NCBI GenBank assembly: GCA_002348045.1 | Contig: DDYO01000018.1 | Span: forward strand, 1-6,491 | DNA length: 6,491 bases | Direction: 5' to 3' | DNA from: Anaerolineales bacterium UBA2232 | GTDB lineage: Bacteria; Chloroflexota; Anaerolineae; UBA2200 | In this document: in pieces, positions 6,287 through 6,491 of the stretch | Layout of the letters: every line of letters starts with the position of its first letter | How positions within the stretch are numbered: position 1 is the first letter of the stretch | Made by a program: the position numbers and the translations under genes | The notes under the pieces: generated by a model | Database searches by the model: none | The model's input: the letters and a program-made list of their open reading frames with translations, nothing else | What the model was told of the DNA's origin: nothing

Positions 6287-6491
6287 ATGAGTGCACTGAT
6301 CGGTATCCCGTGCTACAGCGACAAACCCAGCACGACCGGCGCCGTGCGGTTCTGGATGGGACAGAGCTACTGCCGAGCTTTGGGTCAGGCTGACGGAACG
6401 CCTGTCCTCATTCCGCTCTTGGAGAACGAACGATTCCTGGCCCACGGCATCGATTCTCTGGATGGGCTGCTACTGGCTGGCGGCGGTGAAG
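6287..6491 (+). CDS. Class I glutamine-amidotransferase-like hydrolase, peptidase C26 type (3' end outside window)
   Basis: Only the first 68 residues are inside the window. They read like the N-terminus of the peptidase C26 / gamma-glutamyl-GABA hydrolase (PuuD-like) family: opening strand ALIGIPCY (3-10), the helix with YCRAL (28-32), GTPVLIPLL (37-45), and LDGLLLAGGGE (58-68), which is the strand and glycine turn where relatives have GG(D/E). The nucleophilic cysteine and the His/Glu of the triad would be further downstream and cannot be checked. Family members cut gamma-glutamyl amide bonds, for instance in putrescine breakdown; the substrate here is unknown. The ATG at 6287 follows AGGAG (6277-6281), which overlaps the stop codon of hppA, so the two genes are almost certainly co-transcribed. 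Confidence 0.85.
   Translation, partial: MSALIGIPCYSDKPSTTGAVRFWMGQSYCRALGQADGTPVLIPLLENERFLAHGIDSLDGLLLAGGGE

Overview
The window is one strand of densely packed bacterial coding sequence; every credible gene reads left to right. GC-rich codon use, a GTG start behind a strong Shine-Dalgarno (SD) site (AAGGAGG), short gene gaps and a textbook sigma-70-type promoter all say Bacteria. No rRNA, tRNA or lineage-specific marker is present, so I do not name a phylum. I see no insertion sequence, phage, CRISPR array or tRNA.

Layout. (1) 1-759: 3' part of a UDP-glucose 6-dehydrogenase gene, entering from the left edge. (2) 760-924: a 165-bp gap holding a near-perfect promoter (840-868) and a leader hairpin. 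(3) 925-2244: a second, complete UDP-glucose 6-dehydrogenase, about three-quarters identical to the first over the shared 236 residues. (4) 2256-2630: acpS, holo-acyl-carrier-protein synthase. (5) 2617-2871: an 84-residue protein overlapping the end of acpS that looks like a free-standing subtilisin propeptide (inhibitor I9 fold). (6) 2872-2979: a gap with a strong hairpin. (7) 2980-4197: a subtilisin-family serine protease with a full catalytic triad and no visible signal peptide. (8) 4257-6278: a membrane-bound proton-translocating pyrophosphatase, apparently of the potassium-dependent type. (9) 6287 to the right edge: start of a class I glutamine-amidotransferase-like hydrolase (peptidase C26 / gamma-glutamyl-GABA hydrolase type).

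How the genes may work together. The dehydrogenases supply UDP-glucuronate for surface polysaccharide. AcpS activates acyl carrier protein for lipid synthesis. The pyrophosphatase recovers energy from pyrophosphate released by such biosynthesis. These links are general, and co-transcription downstream of the 840-868 promoter is inferred from spacing only. The tightest functional pair is the small I9-like protein and the protease: the gene for a likely inhibitor or chaperone sits directly in front of the gene for its likely target, in the same reading frame but separated by stop codons and by a new ribosome binding site.

Main points for a second look: the split propeptide/protease pair; an Asn-Arg-Ser in place of the usual acidic residue in the nucleotide-binding fold of the second dehydrogenase; unusual gate residues (Gln/Asp) in the pyrophosphatase; the tandem dehydrogenase paralogs with a private promoter; and a curious regularity in which each TAG-ended gene with a close downstream neighbour would, if TAG were read through, end at a TGA overlapping that neighbour's start codon.
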